Source: Lathyrus oleraceus
Taxonomy: Eukaryota > Streptophyta > Magnoliopsida > Fabales > Fabaceae
NCBI RefSeq assembly: GCF_024323335.1
Contig: NC_066583.1
Coordinates: forward strand, 274,743,416-274,807,415
DNA: 64,000 bases
Direction: 5' to 3'
The notes under the pieces are model-generated. The model was not told the DNA's origin, ran no database searches, and saw nothing but the letters and a program-made list of their open reading frames with translations. This document shows positions 1 to 11,283 of the stretch, piece after piece. The number at the start of each line of letters is the position of its first letter. The stretch's first letter is position 1. The translations under genes were made by a program, and so were the position numbers.

Positions 1-3000
1 TTAAAAAAGATTAGGATCAAAACCTCGTAGTTCGGGGTAAAAAATCTCAAAACAAGTTGGTGAATTGATTGGTCCAAAAGCCTTAAGGTCTTTTGTTATC
101 CAAGGGAGAAAACTCAACTTATAACCACAAATCCACCATGTGAGGATAACTTCAACATGCTAGTGAGGGGTTAACCCTATAATAAGCATGGAAGACTCAT
201 TGTCCATCACTAAGGATATAGGTGAGTATTATATCTACCTCAAGGATAACTCAAACCTAATAGGTAATGGTTATGAAAAGTTTTGATAAGAAAGTGGCTA
301 TTGAAACCACAAAAAACATTTGAATGAGTTATATTTACCAATAAAAGTATTTACAAAATATGGTCAAAGTTGACTTAAGGATTCAATTCAAAATAAGTGT
401 TATGAAAACAAAAATTTGAAAATCAAAAGCATAATGCTTAGGTTTCTAATATTTGAAAACAAATGTTAATGTTTGCACAAAAGTTTTGGCTTGGGTTAGA
501 GTGGAGGGAAGAAGAAGAATGGCTGAGTCCTAAACATACAAAAGAGGAAGGAAAAGAAATAAGACCACAAATGGAGTTCCCTTCTTGAGATCATATTGAT
601 GATCCAAGTAGCTCCCATCCTTTGGAATAAGCAAGCAATACTCAAGCAACCGATCAATCAAGCAAGCTCGTAGGAATCTTCCAATGGCTCTTATATCTAT
701 CACTTTAGATGCACATGACAATGGTTCTTCAATTTGGCTCAAAATGGGAATCCCTTGCACAAAAGCACACACATCAAAAAGTTCTATAATGCAAACCAAA
801 GAATGGACAAGAGTGAGTTTAGAGATTAGGTCTTTCCAATTCATCTCCAACATTAAGGCCTTTTTACTCCATTTTGCATAGGGAATGTTCTAGAATCTAA
901 GTCCTTTTGTCCATTTGGCATTTTGGTTCACAACAATCAAAACAAAACACAAGCACAATAATATATACACAATTATGTGCTCAAGTGAGCAAAAGGAAAA
1001 TTGCATTAACATAATTATGTGCTCAAATGAGCAAAGGGGCAAAAGCAAATGAATAATATGTACAAGAATGGTAAATTGCATAAATGTAAAGTGCAAGAAT
1101 TAAATGTTAATAGTTAATGGTTAGTGTTAGTGTGCCATAAGGAAATTTAGCGCTATGTTAAGCAATCGTAAGTGGACTAATGTAGTAGTCACACCTATCT
1201 GAGGCCGGTCAATAAAAATGTAGGCAACAAAACAAGTTAGAGATCTTGATTAGTGAATCAAGCTCCTACAACTTGCCATGCCAAAAGAAGATGAGAAATG
1301 ATCTTGTATTGATTTAGGTTCTTTGCTTGATTAGGAAGCAACTTATCCTTAATGCAAAGCCATTCACTTGATCTATGATCAAGATGAATTAGATTTGAAT
1401 CAAGGAAGGTTAAACCTCCCATACATCAAGGTTAACCGCCAATCTTTAACTCATTGATCAAAAAAGAAAAAGATGAAGAAGGAGATGAATAAGAATGAAC
1501 ATTAATGGAAATTCTAATGAAGTAATCAATATACATTGACCAAAGATAGATGGAATCAAGGTCAAATATTAGTAAACAGAAGCAAAATGAAGCTTAGAAG
1601 TCAAGAAACAAATAAAATATTTTTGGTATTTTTCAAAATTAAAATAATACTTGAATTAAAATAAACAATTAAAGGTCAAACTTCAAATCCATTTCAAATC
1701 AACTTTGAAAAGTCCAAATGGATCATCCTAAGCTCAACAAGGTCAAACAAAGTTTGACAAAAAAATTCAGCATTTTTAGAAACTAGAAACTATTTTTAAT
1801 CAATTAAAAATGCATAAAAATAACCTAATTGAATTAAAATCTCAAATAAATCTCAAATCAATTAATAAATTGATGAGAATATTTTTCATAGATCCATCAT
1901 TATTCAAAGAGGTTGAGAAAATATTTTTGTATTAAAGATCCATCATCATTCAAAGATCCATCATCATCCATCATCATTTTTAGAAACTAGAAACTATTTT
2001 TAATCAATTAAAAATGCATAAAAATAACCTAATTGAATTAAAATCTCAAATCAATTAATAAATTGATGAGAATATTTTTCATAGATCCATCATCATTTCA
2101 AAAACTATTTAAAATGAATTAAAAATAACCAGAAAAGAGAAAATTCATAAAAAATATCAAATGATAAAATAAAAAATATTAAAAATCATTTTTAGAAACT
2201 AGAAATTAAAAGAGAAATAATACAATTGGTCTCACATTTTTTGGACTAATAATGAATGAGATATGATTTTTTGAAATAAAAAGAAATAAAATAGAAATTA
2301 AAATAAAAAATAAAAAATAAGGAAAAACATGATGCGTTGGATCCAAGCTCATTAATTGAGCTGACGCATCAGACGGCTCTCAAGCGCGCGTCCACCAAAT
2401 ACTTAAGTCAAATGAGAAGCACAAAGCCATTAAATAAGTCATAAGAATGGAGGGACCAGATTAGATCTGGAGAATAAATCCAATGACCATGGTTTGATCT
2501 GGAGCTGGGATGTTGGTATGCACCACCGTCTTCTCCGGCGAGCTCAACAACTCCGGTGAGAATTACAGTCATGGCACACTCAACCAGACCAGGCGATCTA
2601 CACATCAATGGAAAGCTAGGGTGATGTACATCACCCCTGTGCCATCTATTTTCACTCTAGACCTCCATGGAAAGAGAAATCAGAGGTTGAAAATTATGAT
2701 GTTCAACTGAAACTTAATGTATTTGCAAAATTCAAAGCACAGTTCAATTGCCTCTGATGAGAGGACTTCAGCCAACCCAATAAATGCAAAAATCAAGCTA
2801 TAAACAAAGTGTTTCGAAGAAAATAAGTTTGTGTAGCAACTTCTGAAATGTGGATCTGGAGAGAACGATTCTTCAAAGTTATTGCTTGCAGTGTGACCTA
2901 GGGATGAAGATGAAGCAAGGTCAAGGAATTATGAGTCTGAAAATCAACCAATATAGTTGAAATTCAGATCTGAATTTTTGAAAAGCAAGTGAAAATTCCT

Positions 3001-4581
3001 TTAAGTATGGCTATGGAGGGAGTTGTGCAGCATAACAGGCGCCTTCAGGTTGCTCAATTGTGAAGCCTAGCACTCCTATTTATAGCAATTGGCAGGGCAA
3101 TGCATGAGTAAAGTGTGTACATGAATGAAGAGGGTCTCCATGCATGGGCCTGTACAGGCGCATGGAGGGCCCAATTCTCATTGCAAATGAATGTTGGACG
3201 TGCAGAAATGATGTCATGAGCTTGTGCAATGAGTTTGAATTATGTTTCCAAATATGTACCAAAACTTTATCCTCTTCGAAAATGCCACCTCCAAAAATAG
3301 AACATGGCCTTATATGTAATGGTTGGAAAGCTCTTGGCATGAGGATCAATTGTTATGTTGGGCAAAACTTCATTTGGAAATGGGAAATTGGTGAAAATTG
3401 ATCATAAAGTGCAAGGTGTACAACATGTGTATGTGAAAAATTCCAAAATGGGCCAACTTCAAGCCCTTCTGTCTTAATGATACAAGCTCCAAATGACAAA
3501 ACCTTCAACACAAAAGTTGTATATCTTTTCAATACAATCAATTTGGACTTAAAGTTTGCATAATTTGGATTTTTGATGAGAAAGTTATGGGCACTTGAAT
3601 TTGGACTTTTTCACATTTCAATGCCTTTGGTCCGAAGTGACCTATAATGTTTTGCATTATCACATGTATTTATTTTAAGATTATGAAAATTTGTCCAACA
3701 TAAAAAATGAATTAGACATCTTAAACTTTACAATGCATTTGATCCCATCTCGAAATCATGAAAAATTAATGAGTTATGTTCTTGGGAAGTTGACCGAAAA
3801 TTAGGGTTTCAGTCAAAATGACCTATAATGTTTTGAAATGGATGATGATCTTCCAAGCTTCAAATAAATTTTGGATGAACATGAAAGTTGTTCATATGGT
3901 CCTTAAGAACATTTGTGTTCTTGTGGTCATCTCCATTTGACAAACACATCAAACATTAGGTCTCAGTGTACTTCAAAATAGTCAGATGAATTGACTGATC
4001 AACTTCTCAAGTCCATGCCTCAAATATTGATGAATTAATGATTTAGGGCACTCAAATAATCTCAAATATGCATTAAATGATGAATGTAAGAAATTCCCTT
4101 GATTGTATTTGACCATGGGTTGAGGTTGCTTCATGAGCAAGGCACAGTTGATGAATAGATGAATTAGGGTTTCCTTGGGATATAAGTCTCAAGCCCTTTG
4201 GTTTGCTTTGATCAAAAATGGTGAATTGAGATACTTGGGAGACATATATGATGGATAAGGGCCTTGTGAACCATTGTCATGCTTGCTTTCACCTTCACCT
4301 GGCCATATCAATGAGCATAGGGTCTCCTAGGAGCCTCAGATCTTATGATTGCTCAAGCTACAAAACAAAAGATGTTAGTGACATATTTTTATGCTTTTAA
4401 TTAGTAGACAAAATAAGAAAATCAATAATATAAAATTCAAGCATGCTTGGTGATCTCAAACCAACTCACACAAGTGTTCCCACCCAAAGGTTATGAGCCA
4501 AGATGCTATGATCCTTGAGGCAAATGCAAATGCAATGATATGATGCCATGAGGGATCTTAGGGTCAAAATTAGGGTCTTAC
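1..4581 (-). mobile_element. LTR of a diverged Tat/Ogre-like element, minus strand, cut by window start
   Basis: The right end reads on the minus strand as TGTAAGACCCTAATTTTGAC, the same LTR start as at 34694 and 62977. Near position 20-45 it carries the CTACGAGGTTTTGATCC segment found close to the 3' end of the other LTRs, so only a few hundred bases of LTR should lie beyond the window. Between these ends it is AT-rich and much diverged from the LTR at 17457-22172, though short blocks are shared (around 1148-1210 and 2348-2360). No purine tract precedes the LTR start: copia 3' sequence abuts it directly, so it is a 5' LTR or solo LTR inserted in the copia element. No convincing gene lies inside; the short ORFs here are chance. 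Confidence 0.8.
1771..2097. repeat. tandem duplication inside the LTR, period about 204 bp
   Basis: A block starting CATTTTTAGAAACTAGAAAC at 1771 occurs again at 1975, followed in both copies by near-identical AT-rich sequence ending around ATAGATCCATCAT. The spacer contains short GATCCATCATCATT repeats. It looks like a local slippage duplication confined to this LTR. Confidence 0.85.
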
Positions 4582-4964
4582 ATACACAAATAGATGCATG
4601 AAAAATGACAGCCTTAGAAGTAATTTAGATGTTAAAAATTAAATGAGGCACGTTATCCAAGTTTACACGTTTAGGGGAGAAATGATTACATCCCATGATG
4701 GAGGTCTAACCCCGAAATCAACACACTACTCGAGGATATTTCAAGAGTCTGTCTTTTGATTTCTGCTAGACAATTGTCTAGAAGATTCAAGGTCAGACGC
4801 ATGATGTTCCACGTGCTGATTTATCTGATCTTCAGGAATACCAAAGGGTTAGGTCCTGAGGATTTCTGATTCAGATGACTCCTAACTAGTAGAAGCATCA
4901 GAGTCAGATCCAGATAACAGATGTTTAATGTAGAGTCTTATTTTGCTATTTCAGAGAAGCACAT
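4582..4964 (-). other. 3' non-coding region of the copia element
   Basis: This stretch follows the pol stop and carries no ORF or clear polypurine tract. It ends abruptly at the Tat LTR boundary, so the copia 3' LTR would have to lie left of the window. Confidence 0.6.
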
Positions 4965-7900
4965 TTATTCTGGACAGATTTGAATGTTCAAAAGTTTCAA
5001 AATAAAAGAGAATTTGTCTTCAGCGAGAGGTTTAGTAAAGATGTCAACCCATTGATGGTTTGCATCAATAAATTTTAAAGATATTATCCCTTTATGAACA
5101 TAGTCTCTAATGAAGTGATGTTTGATTTCTATGTGCTTAGCTCTAGAATGCAATATAGGATTCTTACTTAAACAAATGGCAGCAGTATTATCACAGAAGA
5201 TAGGAACGTTACTCTCAAAGATCAGAAGATCTTCAAGTTGACTTTTCATCCAGAGCATCTGAGTGGTGCATAGTGACGTTGATATATATTTTGCTTCTAC
5301 AGTGGACATGGCTATGGTTGATTGTCTTTTGCTGGCCCATGATATAAGATTATTTCCCAAGAACTGACAGTTCCCAGATGTACTTTTACGTTCCATTCTG
5401 TCCCCTGCATAATCTGCATCACAATAACCAGAGAGCCTATACTTTGATGTTTTCTCATACATCAGGCCAAGGTTAGGGGTTCCTTTCAAATACCTGAGGA
5501 TTCTTTTAACAGCTGTTAAATGAGATTCCCTAGGGTCTGATTGGAATCTGGCACAAAGACGCACACTAAAGAGAATTTTTGGGTGTGTGGCCGTCAGATA
5601 GAGAAGAGAGCCTATCATACCACGATAGAGCTTCTGACAAACCTTCTGGCTAGTTTCTTCCTTCTCCGGAATGCACGTTAGATGCATTGGTGTCTTAGCA
5701 GGTTTGCATTCAGCCATTTCGAATTTCTTCAGAATGTCTTTTATGTACTTACTTTGATATACGTAGGTAGCTTCTGAAGCTTGATTGATTTCAATTCCCA
5801 AGAAGAACTTTAGTTCTTGCATTAAGCTCATTTCAAATTTTGTCTGCATTAGCTCAGAGAATTCTTGACATACATAGGGGTTAGCTGAATCAAAGATAAT
5901 GTCATCAACTTATATCTGGCATATTATGAGATCATTTCTAATGTTTTTACAGAAGAGTGTAGAGTCAACCTTTCCTCTAATAAAATCATGTTCCAGAAGA
6001 AAGTTACTTAATCTTTCATACCAAGCTCTAGGAGCTTGTTTTAGTCCATACAGTGATTTCTTTAGCTTAAAAACGTGTTCTGGACATTTAGAGTTTTCAA
6101 AACCTGGAGGTTGATTGACATATACTTCTTCTGATATATAACCATTAAGGGATGCGCTCTTGACATCCATCTGATATAGTTTAATGGAATGATTTACAGC
6201 AAATGAAACAAATAAGAGAATAGATTCTAACCTGGTGACTGGGGAAAAGGTTTCATTGTAGTCAATACCTTCTTGTTGACTGTAACCCTGTGCCACCAGT
6301 CGTGCTTTATTTATGACTACTTCTCCCTTTTCGTTCAGTTTGTTTCTGAACACCCATCTGGTTCCAATAATGTGAGTTCCTTTAGGCTTCGGGACAAGAT
6401 CTCATACGTCATTCTTTGAGAATTGATCTAGCTCTTCTTTCATAGCCAGAACCCAGTCATTGTCTTGAAGTGCCTCATCACAGGAAGTAGGCTCGATCAG
6501 AGATACTAGTCCTAGTGGAGTTTCTTCAGATACTTTAGATGTTGACCTAGTTCTAACAGGTTCATCCTTGTTTCCCATAATCAAATCTTCATAGATGTTG
6601 GGGACACTTCTTGATCTTTTCTGAATAGTTGAGGCTTCAGTTGCATCTGGACTTTGTTTGTTAGATATTTCTGGTGCTTTAGTCTTTTCGTCAGAGCCTA
6701 CAAGAGTGATCTCCAAATCTGCAAGTTTCTCAACTAGCTTTGACTTTTCAGGGTCAAGCTTATCATCAAATCTAACATGTATTGATTCTTCCACAATTTT
6801 GGTTTCTGTGTTGTATACTCTGTAGCCTTTAGAGCGTTCTGAGTATCCTAACATAATGCCTTTTTTTGCTTTTGAATCAAACTTGTTCAAATGTTCTTTA
6901 GTATTAAGAATAAAACAAGAGCATCCAAAACGATGGAAATAAGAAATGTTGAGTTTTCTTCCCTTAGACAGTTCATAGGGAGTCTTTTCCAAAATAGGTC
7001 TTATAGAGATTGTATTTTGAATATAACTCGCTGTATTTACTACTTCAGCCCAAAAGTGCTAAACCATATTTGTTTCATTGATCATGGTCCTGGCCATCTC
7101 TTGGAGTGTCCTATTCTTCCTCTCTACAACTCCATTTTGTTGTGGAATTCTAGGGAAGGAGAAACCATGGGATATTCCATTAGAATCAAATAGTTCCTCA
7201 AAAAATTTATTCTCGAATTCGCCGCCATGATCACTTATGACTTTGATGATTTTATAGTCAAACTCGTTTTGCACTTTTGAACAAAAGCTCGTGAATACAG
7301 AGTGAGACTCACTCTTGTGCTTTAGGAATTTTACCCATGTCTAGCGACTAAAATCATCAATAATAACTAGTCCATACTTCTTTCCATTAACTGACGTTAT
7401 CTTAACAGGCCCAAAAAGGTCAATGTGAAGAAGTTTCAGAGGCTTAGAGGTGGCAACAATATTTTTCTTTTTAAAAGATGTTTTCGAAAATTTTCCTTTC
7501 TTACATGCTTCACACAGAGCTTTTGAAGAATACTTCAGTTTAGGTAGACCTCTGACTAACTCGAGTTTATTTAGCTGAGAGAGTTTTCTCATGCTAATGT
7601 GGCCCAAGCGTCTATGCCATACCTATTGCTCTTCATGAACAGTCAATAAACATTTTACAATTTGATCTTTCAGATCTGAGAGATTTATTTTGTAAATATT
7701 GTTTTTCCTCTTGCCAGTGAATAAAACTGCTCCATTGTTCTGATTAATTGCTTTACATGTTTTTTTATTGAAGATTACATCATAACCGTTATCACTTAAT
7801 TGACTTATTGATAACAAGTTATGCATTAATCCTTCTACATAGAGAACATCAGATATAGAGGGAAGAGTTCCATTACCAATAATTTTGTAGCCGCTGATTC

Positions 7901-8777
7901 TTCCTTTCTGATTTCCTCTGAAACCTACGAAGCCAACATCTTTAAGTTCCAGGCTTTGGAACATATACTTTCTTCCCATCATGTGTCACGAGCATCCAGA
8001 GTCCAGGTACTATGATTGGTGTCTTAACTCTGCAACATAAACAATCTTATCCTTTGGTACCCATAATCTTTTGGGTCCTTTGTGATTATTTTTCCCAAAG
8101 TTTCTTAGAACTTTGGGTTTTCTAGCATTATCAAAACATTGTGCTTGTGCATGTGTGTAATGATAGGAAAAAGGAGATTTGGGTTTGTCATCTGTAGAAG
8201 ACTTATCTTCACTAGGGACATACCTTATTCCTCTTTTATTATTCTGACTGACTCCATAAATCATGGATGCCATTCTGCTTATTTTTATCCCATTTTTCAG
8301 AAACTTTTGAAAAGATTTTTCATATTCATATATTATTGTGTTAGAAGTTTGTGGGGCTTGAGATAACGCTTCTTCAAGTTTTAAACATTGTTTATTTGTG
8401 GAGTCTCTTTCTTTTATCAAAGTTTGATTTTCATCTTTTAGTTATGAAACAGTCATCCCAAGCTTATCACATTCTTCGATGGTTCCTTCAAGAACCCCTT
8501 TTATAGCTTTAAATATTTTTTAAAGCTTTTGATATGAGCTTAGAGTTTCAGAAATGCATGATTCAAGGTCAGAGCGGGAAAATTCAGAAAATACCTCTTC
8601 AGGATCAGATTCTCCATCTGATGTGTTTCCAGAGGTGGTATCCATAAATGCAACATTTGCTTGTTCTTCAGAGTCTGATTCAGAGGAATCAGATCCATTG
8701 TCGTCTCAGGTGTCCATTAGTCCCTTTTTGGTTTTCAATGAGCTTTTCTTGAAACTTTCTCTTCTGGAGCTATCTTT
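4965..8777 (-). pseudogene. copia pol pseudogene (protease, integrase, RT, RNase H)
   Basis: Broken pol of a Ty1/copia element. The protease DSGCS motif is at about 7989-8003, followed by a TGA at 7986-7988 where the family has Arg (CGA>TGA). Integrase runs about 7640-6400: a GHISMRKL-type zinc region with CEAC, catalytic Asp in HIDLFGP, Asp in SDHGGEF and Glu in VVERKNR. RT runs about 6400-5700 with ARLVAQGYSQQEGIDY and SLYGLKQAPRAWYERL; its YVDD motif is destroyed because the Tyr codon is TAA (5910-5912), leaving stop-VDD. RNase H (5849-4965) has CDADYAGD, VEAKYIS and the ADIFTKPL-like end, here VDIFTKPLAED. Further stops lie between these blocks. The preserved motifs indicate moderate age. 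Confidence 0.9.
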
Positions 8778-9724
8778 CTTTAACTGTGGACATTCGTTTC
8801 TGTAATGATCTGTTTCCTTACATTTATAGCATGTTATTTCTTTGTTTGACTAACCTCTAGAAGTTGATTCTTAGCGATCTCCCTTGGGTCTTGGTCTTCT
8901 GAAGTTATTATTCCTTTTTCCCCAGAGTTGTTTTACTCTTCTGGTCAAAAGGGATAACTCTTCTTCATCGTTAGAGTCTTCCTTTTCAGAGCCGTCATTG
9001 TCTTCCTCTTCAGCTTGGAAGGCTTTGTTCCTTTCTGGTTTGTGTCTTTTAGATTTGTACTTTAGTGCTACAAACTTGATTTTATTTTGAGGCTCTTCTT
9101 CTTTAAGTTCTATCTAGTGACTTCTGAGTGAACTGACGAGTTCCTCAAGACTGATATTGTTCAGATCTTTTGACAATTTTAATGTTGTGACCATTGGTCT
9201 CCACTTCTTTGCCAAACTTCTGACTATATTTTTGACATGATCTGCAGTTGTGTAGCCCTTGTCCAGAACTTTGAGTCCTGCAATTAAAGTTTGAAATCTA
9301 GAAAACATTACCTCTTTGGCTTCATCGTCCTCCATCTTGAAGGCTTCGTACTTCTGAATTAGAGCCAGAGCCTTTGTCTCTTTGACTTGAGAATTTCCTT
9401 CGTGAGTCATCCTCAGGGAGTCAAGTATTTCTTTAGTTTTTTCCCTGTTAGTGATCTTTTCATATTCATTGTAGGAAATGGCATTCAGCAGTATCGTTCT
9501 GGCTTTGTGATGGTCGCGCTTCTGATCATCTGTCATTTCACTTCTCTCAATAGCAACGCCAGCGTCAGACACTGGAGGTGTGTAGCCGATTGTGACGATG
9601 TCCCATAGATCAGCATCATATCCCAGAAAGAAACTTTCAATTCTATCTTTCCAATAATCAATTTTTCCCCAACAAAGATTGAAGGTTTAGCATTGTAACT
9701 ATCTCTTTCATTGGTGTTGGCCAT
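8778..9724 (-). pseudogene. copia gag pseudogene
   Basis: Starts at ATG 9724 (MANTNERDSYNAKP), a common legume copia Gag start. A one-base loss near 9659 shifts frame, so residues after FVGEK become nonsense until the correct frame resumes as DAGVAIERSEMTDDQKRDHH. The middle contains the Gag_polypeptide-type region (ALALIQKYEAFKMEDDEAKEVMFSRFQTL). A CCHC zinc knuckle (CYKCKETDHYRNEC) is readable at about 8790-8833, typical of nucleocapsid RNA binding. Downstream the frame continues into the Ser/Asp-rich linker before protease with more stops. Gag would form virus-like particles; this copy cannot make a full protein. Confidence 0.85.
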
Positions 9725-9794
9725 AGTGTTTTTCTCACGTTGGATCTCTCTACACTGTTAAGTGTTTGATTAGAAAATCAATAACAGAGCCGGA

Positions 9795-9806
9795 GCTCTG
9801 ATACAA
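9795..9806 (-). promoter_or_regulatory. copia primer-binding site (initiator tRNA-Met type)
   Basis: The minus strand directly after the LTR end reads TTGTATCAGAGC, one base from the usual TGGTATCAGAGC complement of initiator tRNA-Met. It fixes the orientation and the inner edge of the LTR. Confidence 0.8.
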
Positions 9807-9808
9807 AT

Positions 9809-10810
9809 TGAAGGTAGATAAAAACAAGAAAGGGGGGTTTGAATTGTTTTAAGGAAAATGAAACTTTTAAGAATTTGAACACACGCAGAATAAACAGGAA
9901 TTCAACACAAAATTTTATACTGGTTCGTTTGAAATTCAAAGCTACTCCAGTCCACCCGTTCACGGTGATTTCACCTTCAAAAAGTACTTAATCCACTAAT
10001 CTTGAAAGATTACACAAACAACTGTCTAAGAGAAATAATCCCTTAGCCCTCTCAAGTATTCAGACTTCAAAAAGTCACTTGAGGAAATATCTTAGCAATG
10101 ATATGATTACAGTAATGAATAGTGCTTCTAATAATAAGCAGATATTATAGAAGATAATAGAAAGAAATGTTCTCACGTTAGAGAAGAAGCTCGTGAGAGA
10201 ATGAAAATTAAGAGTGATGAAAGTATTGTATTCTCGTGTGTTTCAGGTGTAGTTCTTGTGAAGTGTTCCATCCTTTTTATAGGAGAATGAGAAGACTGTT
10301 GGGTGTTAATAACAGAATCTTGGTCATTGAAGAATGATTAACGTCATTAATCTCCTTGTTCTTTCCAAAGCAGTATTAGGAGCGTCATAACTTCCTTCTA
10401 AAAATAGTTTCTTTCCATAAGCAAGTTTCTTCAATGTTAAGCTTTCTTGAATTAACGGATCTTAGTCAGAGTCTTCATAGGATTCTTGTATCTGATTGTC
10501 ATCAGAGTTTCTCTTTATTCTACTTCTTCAGAGTGTATGTCTTCAGAGTCTAGAGTCATTATTTTCCTTCAGAGTGTCTAACTTCTTTAGTTTTTCTAGC
10601 GCCTGTGTTGGTTCAGAGTCAAAGCTTCTGGTTACGTATCTTCTGAGTAGTATCTTAGCGCTTGATTCTGTATCTGATGATTGTCTATCTGATTGTTTTG
10701 ATCAGAGTCCTGCACACTTAGAAAAATTATGTTAGGGTACCATTTTTGTTTCATCCTTTGTTATCATCAAAATCTTAGAGATACATTGTAGAACCAAATT
10801 TGTTCTTACA
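9809..10810 (-). repeat. 5' LTR of the copia element
   Basis: About 1.0 kb, beginning TGTAAGAACAAATTTGG and ending ACCTTCA on the minus strand (TG...CA). It is bounded by the primer site on the inner side and by element C protease sequence outside. It carries repeated CAGAG/TCTGA-rich segments. No second copy lies in the window, so identity and age cannot be estimated. Confidence 0.85.
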
Positions 10811-11020
10811 CAGCGCTAGTTTAGGTTTCCAACAAGGGTCGTCAGTTGAAGATGTGCAACCTAGTTTCCGTAGCGGAGGGTTCATTCATAATAATGAACA
10901 ACACTCAGCTGCAGTGATTGAGGAAGATGAAGATGAAGATTGCACCAATTTTGTGACGCATGGAAAACCTTGCAGCAATTGGATCGCTGTCGATGTTCCT
11001 GTTATTATGCATCGCTCTAA
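10811..11020 (+). pseudogene. gag-pro C-terminal fragment (element C)
   Basis: Encodes a tail readable as SLGFQQGSSVEDVQPSFRSG, then an acidic run (EEDEDEDC) and a conserved HRSK end. The same tail follows the protease of element B at 27800-28001. It ends in phase 2 at the GTAATT donor shared by A, B and C. The protease active site lay upstream and is not present because copia inserted here. Confidence 0.8.
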
Positions 11021-11283
11021 GTAATTGTTTTTATTGTTTTTGAAAATCCTTCTCCTATGCCTAAGGGAGAAGTGAACATTGTTTGGCATTTTCCAATTTG
11101 ATCATTAATAAATTGAAATTCTATTCATCCACATCTATGATGTTTTTATTTTTTACTTTTTGCTTTTCTGAAAAAATGGTAATCACAAAAAACATAAATA
11201 AATAAATAAATGTAATTGTCCATCTGCATAATATTTGGTCACAATTCACTTCTCTAAAATCAAAATATCAAATCATTATGCAA
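11021..11283 (+). other. intron between pro and pol, element C (acceptor mutated)
   Basis: Donor AA|GTAATT aligns with B (28002) and A (45865). The acceptor aligns with B's TTTTGCAG|GTTGG but reads TATGCAA|GTTGG, so the obligatory AG has become AA. Using the next AG (11283-11284) would shift the pol frame. Confidence 0.75.

Larger units (their letters stand above)
4582..10810 (-). mobile_element. Ty1/copia retrotransposon, minus strand, 5' LTR present, 3' LTR missing
   Basis: In minus-strand order: LTR (10810-9809), initiator-Met-type primer site, gag with zinc knuckle, protease, integrase, RT, RNase H, 3' region. The order PR-INT-RT-RH defines Ty1/copia. Gag and RT phrasing resemble legume SIRE/Maximus-type copia elements (from memory, not searched). 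The right end lies inside the protease tail of element C, so copia inserted into C. The left end is interrupted at 4581/4582 by a Tat-type LTR before any second copia LTR appears. Frameshifts and stops make the element non-autonomous. Confidence 0.85.
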
